A model generated the notes under the pieces. The model saw nothing but the letters and a program-made list of their open reading frames with translations. It was not told the origin of the DNA and did no database searches. The position numbers and the translations under genes were made by a program. Positions 11,740-23,455 of a stretch of 64,000 nucleotides of DNA are shown in pieces. Origin of the DNA: Liolophura sinensis (taxonomy: Eukaryota > Mollusca > Polyplacophora > Chitonida > Chitonidae); assembly GCF_032854445.1 (NCBI RefSeq), contig NC_088300.1:38032458-38096457 (forward strand), in the 5' to 3' direction. Positions within the stretch are counted from its first letter, which is position 1. The number at the start of each line of letters is the position of its first letter.

Positions 11740-12118
11740 AGAGACCAGGAACACATCAACCCTTGGAGACCAGACACACGTCAATCCTAAGAGACCAGAC
11801 ACACGTCAATTCTCAAACAACACGCACACGTCAAACCTAAGAAACCATGCACGTGTCAATTCTCAAACAACATGCACACGTCAACCATAAGAGACCAGAC
11901 ACACGTCAATTCTCAAAAAACACGCACACGTCAAACCTAAGAGACCAAACACACGTCAATCCTTAGAGATGAGGCACACGTCAATTCTCAAAAAACACGC
12001 ACACGTCAAACCTAAGAGACCAGGCACATGTAACACCTAAGAAACCAGGCACACATGAATTCTCAAACAGCGCACTCAAATCAAGCACTTGTCAACCGTA
12101 AGAGACTTAACAAAGGTG
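11740..12118. repeat. About 25-bp minisatellite, about 15 degenerate copies
   Basis: Alternating units carry the shared core ACACGTCAA with either CCTAAGAGACCAG or TCTCAAACAACACG before it, at 24-25 bp spacing. Units are imperfect and unlike CRISPR repeats, since there are no conserved repeats with unique spacers. Confidence 0.85.
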
Positions 12119-12179
12119 TAAGTTGTTTTAGTAATGTCAGGGTTATCAGAGGTAGTCATATGAGTGCCATCCTTACCTT

Positions 12180-12394
12180 ACGGGCACTCCTGACACCTTT
12201 CGGGTAAAACAGGCGGGCTTATCTCTCCACGGACTTCTGGCCTGGGTTCCAGAGAGGATATTACATCTGAAGCCTTCAGTTCTGTCACCAGAGCCAAAGA
12301 CGGGCAAATAATTACATCCTTTGTCTGGCTCATCTGTGATAGCCGCTCTGTTCCACTTACAAGTCCCAGTGTAGATTTCTGCGCCTGCATCACG
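12180..12394 (-). CDS. Candidate internal exon, unknown protein
   Basis: On the minus strand an open frame of about 70 codons lies between an acceptor-like GTGATGCAG (just above 12394) and a donor-like CCC|GTAAGG (at about 12180). The translation is unremarkable (KSTLGLVSGTERLSQ … PERCQEC) and matches no family I know. Its incoming phase 0 is compatible with the candidate exon at 15001-15091 upstream on the same strand. The acceptor has a poor pyrimidine tract, so a chance ORF is quite possible. Confidence 0.2.
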
Positions 12395-12542
12395 TGATGT
12401 AATTTAGCTCTAGTATATCATAATATGCACAAACATTACATCCAAAAAAACATAAATATGGGCCTAGGCATCAGGATATACCTGATAATGACAAAATATT
12501 AATGGATCTGAAAAATTCCATGTCTCATGTGAGATTTTGTGT

Positions 12543-12640
12543 CGGATTTGTGTTTTACATTGTACTTTTGAATATTTAACTTGTCTGATTAAGACCAGGT
12601 TTGTGAGCGGAAGGAAACCATGGCCAGAGCCCAGAGTAAG
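12543..12640 (-). repeat. Strongly diverged SINE fragment
   Basis: TTTGTGTTTTACATTGTACTT followed by GAATATTTAACTT, then GGAAACCATGGCCAGAGCCC, follows the order of the family body with many substitutions. Confidence 0.45.
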
Positions 12641-14451
12641 CTACCACACCTAACCAAAGTCACAGCCTTAGGGAGTTTGTCTGACTTGGAAAGCCAAACT
12701 AAGTAAAATCAAACATTCCGTTTTATTTGTAAACTTCTGTATATTTTTGCTTCACTGGTGTTTGATGCTACACTCATAGTAATGTCATCTAAACACCCAT
12801 ATGATAGACGTTCACCAAGAGAGGCACCTGACAAACTCTCACGTGATGCTAAAACTTCAATCAAAAATACACACATATTAAAATCAAGGACATGTACTCA
12901 TGTGTTCATATGCAGAAATATCAGAATGTTAACCCATAAAAGCAAATTGTTTCAAATTTCAAAATTAATACTTTGCAAAATTTGCCAATACAAAATGTAA
13001 ATACATTTCCACGCGATGGACTTTGTCCATTTCACGTGAAGTATAGAACTTTGTAACTGATATACTTTATTTCATCCTGGTTGATTTGTCTACCTTCTAG
13101 GAGCCACTTAACGCTTATACCGGAAACTTTCAGCGCAATATATGAACATTTGAATTTGATTTTGGAGACAAAACTACATTGGCTGGATTGGCCAATTCAG
13201 GCTACAAAAAAGGCATAATTTTATTAGTCTACACTGAGACTGATGGAATAATTCATTCAGAATATGCTTGAACAAACACCTTGCAAACATGCGAAAAGGT
13301 TGAAGGTTGAAATTAATGGTTTTGAGATGTTTGATTATTTTCTTACCAGAATAACTTAAAGGGCACATGCAAATGTACTATAATACAAAGATTGTGTTTC
13401 TAAGCCTAATGAAGTAAATTATGCCCCAGAATTTTTCTTCTTTAATTTTCATTTTTGGGGTATTTTCACACCTGTTAATTACTTTTCTTTAATATGCATA
13501 TTTTCCGTCAGTGGTTGGAGATTTTTTGGAAATTACATCATTGTTGATCTTGCTCAGAGCACAGTGAACACCCCAAAGTGCACTGAGCCCAGTGAACCGT
13601 GGTCGCTATAGTGACGATTCCTAGCAATTTTCGCTGAGATTTTCTTTAAGCAAATAATGCATTCATTCTTAAATATTTCCCTACTTTCAGAAACGGTTTT
13701 TCGTTTCATTTTAGCCGATCCAAAAAGAGTTGGATGGTTTCAGGCTTCAGCTTCTTCATATTTTCCACGTGATACGCGACATTTCGACTGAAACGAATAA
13801 GGAAAATGAAGCCATTCAACTTATCCCCAAATGAGCGGATCGGGATGGTCTGAGCTGTCACCGTGAAACTCCTGCATTAAATGGTCGTAGATTTTTTCGT
13901 TCAAACTGATACCGTTGTATACTGAATGAAGTTATTTGTAATAGGGGTGCATTTCCATATGATAATGACCAGTATATACATGTTAATGAAGGCCATTTAC
14001 CTTTAATAACGCGGTCCTTGCCGTTTCCATTAATTTAAGAGTGAAGGATAACACTACAGAATCTTTAGATATGACTTCATGACATAGAAAAGATGCCCAC
14101 ACTGAGTAAAACTACCAAAGATCTGTAACGAAGATGAGCTTATTACGACGTCGAATCAAAAGTAAATGATAAAATAATAATACATACAGGTACGACAAGT
14201 TATTACTCAACAAGATTATAATTTTTTGGCCAATGCTGTAGTTTGAAATTTGTCAAAAACAACAACAGAGTATTTTATGTCACGTGAGATGATTTTTCAA
14301 TCCCATATGGAGTCAAATTGTTCAAAAGCTTGATTTCTGATTCGTATTTATTGGAGAGCTTGTAATTGACAACATTATTTCCTAAGTTCGTATTGTAACA
14401 TTTTTGAAAGCATACAGAACCTGTTTTTATGAACAAACTTGAAAAACTTTA
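12641..14451. other. No recognisable feature
   Basis: AT-rich sequence with only short, shadow-like open frames. No RNA gene or repeat is supported. Confidence 0.4.
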
Positions 14452-14505
14452 CCTAATTGATTGATGTTTTATGCCATTCTCAAGAATATTTTACCTAAAG
14501 TTAAC
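14452..14505 (-). repeat. SINE 3'-end fragment
   Basis: TTGATGTTTTATGCCATTCTCAAGAATATTTTACC matches the 3' terminal part of the SINE family in sequence order; the rest is absent. Confidence 0.5.
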
Positions 14506-14635
14506 GTAGGGCTTATTTTAACAACTAGAGAAAAAACAGCAGAAAGAATTTTTAATTAATTCTTTTACTGAAAGTTACCTGTAATGTATACACGTACCTC
14601 TACTTTCAAGTTCTTTTTTATTCCTGCTCTACCTG

Positions 14636-14902
14636 TATTTATTTATTTGTTTATTTAATTTATTGCTGTTTTACGCCGTGCTCAAGGATATTTCACTTAT
14701 GCAGTGGCCTCCCCCATGATGATGGGGGGAAACCAAGGAGGGCCCAGGGGAAACCCATGATCATCCGCAAGTTTCTGGTAAACCTTCCAACTCAGAAAGT
14801 GAAAGCCCTCACAGGCTTGACCTCACCGGGACTGCATTGGTGAGAGGCTCTGGAGTCATTATGCTGAGTTTGCGAGCTAATTACTCCGCCACGGAGGCCT
14901 CT
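14636..14902 (-). repeat. Near-complete SINE including tRNA-like head
   Basis: This is the longest copy. On the minus strand it starts at the tRNA-like head (GAGGCCTCCGTGGCGGAG, A-box region), passes the central segment and the conserved body, and ends in AATAAATTAAATAAAC. It shows the full family layout of about 265 bp: tRNA-derived head, unique body and A/T-rich tail. Confidence 0.85.
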
Positions 14903-15000
14903 GTACACTTTATAACCTTTGCTCCAGAATTTCTTCAGCTTCCGGAATTGTGTGAAATACTGGATAACAGTGCGCTGTCGGATGGGAGCTGAGTTGTACT

Positions 15001-15091
15001 CACCAGACTGCGGTGTAATGTGAAGGCCAGGACTGACTGGAGATACTTCTCAAAGTTAGGTGGTCTGCTTACGCCTTCCGCTGAACCCTGA
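15001..15091 (-). CDS. Candidate internal exon, unknown protein
   Basis: On the minus strand an acceptor TATGTATGTCAG is followed by a phase-0 open frame that reads SRPPNFEKYLQSVLAFTLHR and ends at CTG|GTGAGT, a strong donor. Both splice sites are good and the translation has protein-like composition. I do not recognise the protein. The exon is 91 bp by these limits, and one base of ambiguity at either edge is possible. Confidence 0.35.
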
Positions 15092-15572
15092 CATACATAA
15101 AAATATTTTTATTGATTTCACTTAGACACTTCAATACTTTCATTTATCCTTCATGTTAACTGATATAAGTGAACAACATGCGGAGTGAATCAGAGAAAGA
15201 TGGTTAACATTAGGTCGAAACCATTTAAAACAAAAACATCATTTAACTACCGTTAAATTCGACTACTGTTAAACTGTTAAAGACTGTAATCAATCCCAAG
15301 GTGTAACTATTCTTCTTTGTTAGCCAAAGCCTCAAGGTAAATCATCACATGACACAACCATGTTGCTTTCTCAACTATTCTAAACTTGTGGACTGAAAAA
15401 ATGTCTGTATTGAAATTTAAATTTGAAAGCCCAGATTTAAGTAATCAGTTCATTTTATCAAAGGTATCAAAGTCACATTACTTTTTCTAACTTGCATCAT
15501 TGTGGATTTCTGACATTCCGCAGTATGCCAACACACAGTTTTCTTGTCTTTGGGACATGATTCTTTACTGTA

Positions 15573-15820
15573 GTCTCGGTTAGCGCGCTAGCGCAACGTA
15601 ATGACATAGGAGTCTCTCACCAATGCGGTTGCTGTGAGTTCAAGTCCAGCTCATATTGGCTCACTCTCCGTACGTGGGAAGGTCTGCCAGCAACCTGCGG
15701 ATGGTGTCGTGGGTTTCCCCCGGGCTCTGCCCGGTTTCCACCCACCATAATGCTGGGCGCCGTCGTATAAGTGAAATATTCTTGAGTACGGCGTAAAACA
15801 CCAATCAAATAATAGTAATT
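15573..15820 (+). repeat. Near-complete SINE with part of the tRNA-like head
   Basis: It begins TCTCGGTTAGCGCGCTAGCG (A-box side of the head), has the B-box word GAGTTCAAGTCCAG, the central and 3' body, and ends CACCAATCAAATAATAG. Confidence 0.88.
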
Positions 15821-16759
15821 TACTGTAGTGTTTTAATTGTTTGGAAGTTTCTACAAACCAAAAATATACAGGAAATCAAGACAATCACCTATATCATTAT
15901 TAATACACTGTAGCTAAGAGCCTAGAGCATATCATTCATGTAAATGAATGGATTATCATGGTTTAAAGACAAAGAACACTCTAGCGTGAAGCGCATGTCA
16001 GATGAAAGGACATTACATATTGTCCGGGAAAACACTGCTGTGATCACTGATACCCTCTGGGTCCCAACATTTCACCTTCGAATCCAATGTTTTAAACGCG
16101 TTTTAGTCGGGTGGAAAAATTGTAAAAAAATAAATTAAACTATTTTCCTGGACAATTTTTAATGATCTTTCATCTGATAAATACCTTTTTTTTAGTCTTT
16201 TCGTTGCCTTTAATGAGGCTACACCAGAGATCTTTGCCAAAAAAAAAATTTGCAAATCAAATTTTTTGTACTTGCCAAGAATAGCTTAAATTATTGCCTT
16301 TCAGTAAATATCAGATTTGTACGACTATTGCTGTTCATTCTAAAGTGATCCTAAAGTTTATAAGTCATAAAGTGACCCACTTTATAAATTTTAGTAATTT
16401 GATTATACTTTTTAAAGGGTAACACGCTCACAGATAAGATGATATTTGCAGAAAAGTAGCTAGTGTAAAAAAAGTTGACTGCATTTGCGGCGATGGATTT
16501 TTTACAAAAAAAATTCTGGTACAGCCTCTTTGATGCCACTTCTGCCCGAGTAAAGTTATGGCTATACTTTTTTTATACCAGTATAACACGTGCTGATATA
16601 TATCGGGTACACCTGCAACTGCTACATTCAAAGCTTGAATGCAGCTGAAACCATGCCGAAATTGTAGGTCTTTATCCGTACTTTAATTCATACATTGATA
16701 AGTCTTAGGGCTGAGCAATAGCTGGAAGGTTGCTGCGATGTCATCCACTTAGGTTTACA
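15821..16759. other. No recognisable feature
   Basis: AT-rich DNA without supported coding or repeat structure. Confidence 0.4.
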
Positions 16760-16896
16760 TTTATGTATTTATTTGAGCTTTACGCCCTGCTCAAGAATAT
16801 TTCACTTATAAGACGGCGGTCAGCATTATGGTGCGAAGAAACTGACGGCCATCTGCAGGTTGTTGACTATGTGCAGGTTGTTGACCTTCCTCGTAC
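16760..16896 (-). repeat. SINE fragment
   Basis: It has the AT-rich tail, TTTACGCCCTGCTCAAGAAT, and the GGTCAGCATTATGGTG body word. The central part is rearranged, with GCAGGTTGTTGAC present twice. Confidence 0.7.
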
Positions 16897-17829
16897 AGCA
16901 CTTAGGTTTAAAAACCTTACTGCTATGGACGTATGTTTACAAGGGAAGGTTATTCCGTTACTGAAATTTATACAAGACCGATATCGTGAAAAGTATGTAT
17001 GCTAGAAAACTAAAACAGCCGTGAATCTATATGATCCACTATAGCCATTAGCCTTATTAAATCGTTGGTCTGAGGGCTCCCGAGTGAACCCTTCATTCTA
17101 TAATGGGAACACTAAAATAGTGGATCAGTTACCAGAAACGAACTTGATTTTTTTTTAAAACTCCATACCAATCAGCTATCAAATGAAACTTAAGACTACA
17201 GGCAAACCTCTCACAGAGGAACACGAACTATTTCCCGACCAAGCTAAACATGGATTGTTCTTATTCGACTTTGTGACCAAGTACAAGAAACGACACAACA
17301 TCCGCCCTTTAATTTGGTTGTGTGACAATGAGTGTAGCAGGTGTATAACATAAATCATTTTCTGAAGATCCTCTTGATCAAAATCTAGAACGAAGCCGGT
17401 CTTAAAAAAAACAGAGATAAACCCACATATTTTGAATAATAATTTGTCTGGGCAAATTCTCTGGAAAAAGCATGGGCTTGTTTTTTACAAAATAGGCGTA
17501 AAATTACATAGATGAACATATATTTGTGTAAACAAGAGACATGAAATGCTAATTTTAGGCTTAATTTTATGAAGTTATCAAAACAAGAGATTCTAAACAT
17601 TCATCTTAAGTTAATTTACTGATCATCTGGGTCAAAAAATATTGAAGGTTATTCTGCCTTATGAAAAATATCATATTATTGGAACTGACATTCAGATAAA
17701 GATGTCTAAAAAAACATCTATTGAAAGTTTTATAAAAACTATACAGAAGCACCATTCTATGAGGAGGAGGTTATCCACAAGAAACATATTCTAACATTTT
17801 TGACACACATATCAGGTTATGGAAACATA
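16897..17829. other. No recognisable feature
   Basis: Nothing supported. Confidence 0.4.
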
Positions 17830-18490
17830 GTGTGGGTGTCTAGTCTTGTTGCTGTTTTCCCTAGTTACTGGTCTTGCGGATGGCTGGTTTTCCGGGTGGC
17901 TGGTTTTCCGGGTCGCAGGTCATGTGGTTGTTGAGTTGAATGTTGGTCGGGTGAGGTTACTTTGTTTGGTTCGAAGGAATAGGCCTATGGGGTTAAACGT
18001 TAGGTTGGGTGGAATGTTTGGTTGGGCGGGGTTAGGTCGTGTTGCTGGGTTGAATGTTGGGTAAATTTGTGGTGTTGGGTTGAATATTTTGGTTAGATTG
18101 AATGATGTTTTGAATATTGTTGGGCTGAATGTTGAGTTGGTTTTAATGCTGTTGGGTTGGGTAATGTTGAAAGGTTGTTTTAGGCCAGAGGCTCTGACCT
18201 AAACGGTGGTTCGGTGGAAACAATGATTGGGTTATGATGTTGGGTTTAGTTAGATTATTGGATAATGTCGGAAGGGGTATTCGGCAGCAGGTTGGGTTGT
18301 GTTGTTTGGTTGAATGTTGGATTGGGTGATGTTGGGTTAAATGTTTAGTTAGGTGATGTGGCGTTAAGCGATGATGTGAGGGCGAATGCCATTTTAGGTG
18401 ATGTTGGTTTGAATGAATGTTGGGTTATGTGATGGTGTGAGGTTGAATGTTGGGTTATGTGATGATGTGGGGTTCAGTGTTGGGTCAAGC
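17830..18490. repeat. Degenerate GT-rich tandem repeat
   Basis: Variants of TTGGGTTGAATGTTGGGT and GGTTATGTGATG alternate across about 650 bp. There is no constant period. The strong G/T strand bias suggests an old short-unit repeat that has drifted. The open frame inside it has repeat-driven composition. Confidence 0.7.
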
Positions 18491-21148
18491 CTTTGGAGAG
18501 GTCGAACGGCTAGCAGACCCCACTCACCTAGGTAGATCCCAGTTTAATACATGCATAAACCAGTGACAGTTCATTCAAGCCGTGTTTGGGAGACAAGGTC
18601 GAAAGAGGGAAACTAAGAAGAAAGTTCAAAACGTGTCGAGCTACGACGTGAAAACCATGTGTAGCTGTATATTTTCTCAACTTGTGTGTAAAGACATTGG
18701 AAACAAAATAAATTACAGTTGTTCAGGAAGGTGGATGCCACACTGGGTCAGATACGACAACATAAACTGCTTGAGGTTTGGATCTTGGAAAAGTGTCCGT
18801 CCAAACAACAAACATTTAGAAAGTTATGGATTTTCTTGTTTACAGCAGTGCTAAGAAAAAAGTTAAAGGCCAAAAGTGTCAAAATATATATCAAAAGATT
18901 GGTAATTTATTTGACAATTAGCCTAACTTACAAAATATAGGACATGCCTAAAATACACAGAATTACATTCGGAAGTGCTGATAGGGTCCTGGTACCATAT
19001 TTCATGGCTTCCAGGGCCTAATCCAGCCCTTCTCAAGAAACAGCCCAAATTTATTATAAGACTCGGATTATCTACTTAGTCGCTAGGCTTCGGCTAGCCA
19101 TTCGCCACATTAGTTTGGCGAATATAATTTCTGTGTGGCGAAAGCAAACTGGTGTCCCTTCGCCACAGTGGCGAAAGCAATGGATTTCTTTCAAGTTCAG
19201 TTGTTTAGGTTTAAAGTCTGTAAATTTACCCAAATTTAGTGTTGGATCCAAAATCAAGAAAGCATATTTGACTTCAGTGTGAAAGAACTTGGTTATGAAA
19301 ACAACAAAGTTTTTCAACAGCATTTAAAATCGGAAGTATATGCCCTGAAGCAGGTGACGAAAATTGAACCCGCGATAATTCAATTAGCATTCAGATTATG
19401 CGAGCCGGGGATGACTTCCCATTTACTTTTTGAAAAAAACATGCCGACCGACCGACCCGTTACCCGCAACAAACAACTTTTTAATGATGTCCTGGGGTAT
19501 CTATGATACAGTGTGATGATCAGATGCACATGTCATCCGGGGTGGCAGAGTTCTCCACATAGGGCCTATACATTGTCAGTAAATACAAGCCATCCTTAGA
19601 CTGAATTTTAGGGCTAGGTACGTGTTGTGGTGTGCACGTGGGGTGGAGGTCAACCGTAGAACCGAGGCCCTTAAAAATGTAAGAGAATCAAAATATTCAA
19701 CAAGGAGGTGCCCTTCACCGGTGGTTCAACCCTCTGGCCTCCTGAGTCCAGATTAGGCCCTGGCTTCCAACGCATTGTCCACATCAGTCCAATGGTAGCA
19801 TGGGTGCCTTAAAACCCTTAGTGTTGAAAAGGATCGAGTTCAATTCCTATAACAGCATACTTTACTTTTAGTGCTTAACAAAGGTAAAGATTTCGTAATA
19901 ATTCATAAGGCACAAATTGATTCAAATACCAACATTAGACGGGAAAAGATATTATATGCATTTAATGGCGTACAGCAGGCTGATGGTTAGCAACGAATAG
20001 TTTAGTTTGGCCTATTCCATCAGCTACACCTATTACACAACAACTTCAAAAGCATACTGGGGAATCCCTTGTGGCACTGCGCTTACGATCTGTCACTGTG
20101 AGCAGGTTGACAATCGATCTGAGTGACAGGGGGATGATTTCCCATCTAGCCGCAGAGGGTCGTTTACAAAGATAAGACAGCAAGTCCAGAAACTATTGTA
20201 CAGAGACTAAAATGACAACCGTTGACTAAACGCGGTGCATGCATACATTTTCTAAGAGGCAAGATGTTACCCGGGCAGTAGTCTCAATAAATCGCAAAAA
20301 GGATTAATAAATACAACGAGCACCTCCACAGCACTGCATACTAATCGAGCAATTAAGTAATAGAGCAATGAATAAAATAAGTGGACACGTATAAAATTTG
20401 GAAATTTCACGGATAATGTTTATACGAGTAACTTACAAGATTATATGCACTGAATTCTGTGGATCACAATTATTGGTGTGTCATAATAGATGTCGGTAGA
20501 AACTGAAGACAACTATGCTCACGTGGACTTATTATAACCTAAATTATGATCAAGAAGAAATAAAAACAAATATTATCAAGAATTAATGGTTGACATTACA
20601 AACGGAGGAAAAGAAGCGACCAGTTGGAAGACTTCCACGTCGGTTATATTGTTCACTCTAATCAAGAAGCACTATTTTCTGTTTTTGTTTATTAAGTTCT
20701 GACCCAGTTTTTTATTTCCGATATGAAACCCGCAATGCACTAATAACGCACTTTAATTTCGTTTATAGATACATGATCTTTACTTGATGACACCATTTCA
20801 ACAAGCGGAATTATGGCAGATTGTACAGCCGTCTAATTTAATTGATTTAGATGCGTGTAAAATTGTGGTGTCGGTAGACTTTCGGTTTACGTCTCTGCGC
20901 CCGAAATCTGGATGGAGCCCAGTTTATCAACACCAGAATCTGGGAGAAATTCTGAAAGATTTTCAGTAGACTTTAATCTAGTAGATGGTGTTGCCGCAGT
21001 TTGTTTACCTTGCTATCATCAACACGTATAAGATGTACACAATACGGATTATGAATTACTTACGATTTGTAAATAATCTTTCGTATGTCAGTGTTGAACA
21101 ATTCCAAATGAAAGCATTACGGCACTTCACATGCAAACATTTCGTTCA
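18491..21148. other. Non-coding; small palindromes and one tRNA-like word
   Basis: Near 19099-19180 there are short inverted repeats around TTCGCCACAGTGGCGAA. Near 19790-19860 there is a weak A-box/B-box pair (TGGTAGCATGG, GAGTTCAATTCC) with no convincing cloverleaf. Nothing else is supported. Confidence 0.35.
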
Positions 21149-21213
21149 AAGACATTTATAAGGACATTTATAAGGACATTTATAAGGACATTTATAAGGA
21201 TATTTATAAGCTT
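21149..21213. repeat. 12-bp tandem repeat, five copies
   Basis: The unit ACATTTATAAGG is repeated head to tail with one substitution in the last unit. Confidence 0.9.
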
Positions 21214-21639
21214 ATACGGTGGAAAGATCGTGTCTTAAAAGCGAAGTCAAGTGAAATAATAGCATACAAATCCACGATGTCAAAGAGAGATGCCTAAAAG
21301 ACGATCATGGCAATTTTGTGAACAGATAGTACAAACATGTAGCTTGTCATTTTTTCTTATAGACTGCCATTGTGTTAGTAGAAACTTTCAACTACTTTCT
21401 AAGAATGGCGTCATCATGAAAGATATGGTATAGACAAGAAGGGTCCGCTTGAATCAGAGAAAGTCAAAAGTAATAATCGGCTTATTCCCATTGTTAATGT
21501 GTTAATAGTTCCAAAATAAGCATAAGGGACAAGCGCTTGACGTAGGGTGAACGACATGCTAGTTAGTAATTTTTTTCTCAGTTTGAAAGGATTTGCAATT
21601 CAATTTTTTTTTAAATGAAAAGGTTATATTCCAAGGCGG

Positions 21640-22370
21640 ATAGTTTTTATCAAAGCGGTCAGAGTGTTGCATTATGTAATAAAATGTAAAGAAAAATACA
21701 TAAACAAGTTTGACAGATTTTTGAAATTCAGTCATTGGCGCAATGTGATTTTTGAAGGAATGGGATGTACACTTTGATCACTAGACCTTTATTACAAAAA
21801 ACAACGTTTTGAAGTGGTTGATAAGGACGTAGCATTGGAAATTTGGAGGAAAATGAAGAGAAGACTTCGATATGGCATACACTATTTCAATGCTTTCGGT
21901 GGGGCAAGGTGATTTTTTCAGGAATCAGATGTAACCTTTGTAAAACCTTTTATTACAGAATGCCACGTTGTAACCCTAGTGATCAGACCGTTGCATTTTG
22001 TTTAAAAAAAAACTAGGAAATCTGACGAAAAATATAGAAAAAAACTTTTGACTTGGGTGATCAGAGGGTTGCATTTTAAAGTAAACTTGGAAAATTGGAG
22101 AAAAATAAAAGTTGATAATTTTCAGAAAAATACAGAAAAAGTTCCAGACATATCATGTATTTTCTGATTGCACAAGGTAATTTTTGATGGAATGTTAAAT
22201 TTGATGACAATAGTGTTATTACAAAATGCAGAGTGTTTTCGTTTACATCGGTGATCAGAGCCTTGCATTTTGTACAGATGTTGAATAATGCAAATAAAAA
22301 TTTGACTTTTATATTTTCTGAATGCTTTCGGTGGGGCGAGATAATTTATGATATTTGACGTCAATATTTA
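21640..22370. repeat. Degenerate tandem duplications of a roughly 160-260 bp segment
   Basis: The sequence of words TTTCGGTGGGGCAAGGTGAT, TTATTACA, GTGATCAGA and GTTGCATTTTG recurs about 3.5 times with irregular spacing. It is strongly diverged and non-coding. Confidence 0.55.
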
Positions 22371-22790
22371 AGATTAAAAAAATACAATAAATACAATGAC
22401 GTAATGCAATAATTTCACTTGGTGACATAACGACATAACTAATTTTTTCTGGCGACTGTAAAATTTTACCTTACAGTACATTGTCTCACCATACATTGTA
22501 TAGCTACCATCCCTTTGTACAAGTGACCCAAACCTAACGTATTACAGTCGTTAGCTTTTTGGTACTGTGATCTCTCTGGTGGAATTTTTACCTGTATTTA
22601 AAGGAGAAGAAAATGTAAATAGAAAATATCAAACAAATACCATTGAAAAGAGTATGCATTTCCTCGCAGGTGCATACCATAAACAAAATTCTAACATGTA
22701 CCTCAAGTTGATAAATTATAATTAAAGTCAGCGCCAAAATCTGCTGTGGGCGACTCCATTTTGCCTAAGAACTAGTCCTAAAGTCTTCTG

Positions 22791-23455
22791 TGTTAGGAGA
22801 AGCATTGCCGTCGGAAACCGCCGAAGTGCAGTTCGTACATTTCCGGTAGAACTCTTCTTTCCAGAAGGCAGCTAACAGTAGGCCTACATTTCGTTTTCCG
22901 CTTGACGATGGGGAAACCGGAATGTGGGACGTAGGTTCCGAGTTTACATGAACAAGCCGGCAGTTTTAACGACTCTCATTGGCTGAGAAGCAACACACCC
23001 CGCATAAATTACAGGGTGTTAAAGGTGGTGGACGTGATGGACTATGCCATTTATGCCAGCTTTGCCGTTTTCAGGCTATACGAGGAAAAATTGCAAAATC
23101 ATGCAGCAGGTACCACAAGATAGAAAAAATGTGCTATTTTCAGCCTATACTGTCATTTTTCTTCTCCTTCAAAATCCTTAGAGTTCGTGTGAGTTCGTGT
23201 GGGGGAGGGGCCGGTGCGGATAGCAACAGGGGCACGCATGTAGGTTCAGCTCAGTCTAATCTCTGTTCCAGTGTGTTTCGACATCGTCTTTCACACGCCC
23301 TGACTTCTAAGGCTTCTGGTACTGACTGTATCGTGCTTTGAAACTGTATTGAGCAAATGGCTTGTGCGCTGTTTGCTTAAACTCTCTGTTTGTTTCTAGT
23401 GTCAATAAAACCGCTTTCTCCTTGTGGACTTTGATTTAGAGCGAGTGCTCTTACA
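22791..23455 (+). repeat. Possible solo LTR
   Basis: The segment starts TGTTAGGAGAAGC and ends GTGCTCTTACA, with an AATAAA at about 23403-23408 placed where an LTR polyadenylation signal would be. It is richer in G+C than its surroundings at the 5' side. I see no clear target-site duplication, and no matching internal region nearby. A short unspliced host transcript (open frame 22979-23341) is an alternative reading. Confidence 0.22.

Noticed and set aside
11740-12118. CRISPR-like repeat array
   Set aside because: Units are head-to-tail and all parts drift together; there are no conserved repeats separated by unique spacers, and the context is animal DNA.
17830-18490. Interstitial telomeric repeat
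   Set aside because: TTGGGT-like words occur but there is no run of TTAGGG or another constant telomere unit.
19785-19860. tRNA gene
   Set aside because: A-box and B-box-like words are present but I cannot fold a cloverleaf with paired acceptor and anticodon stems.
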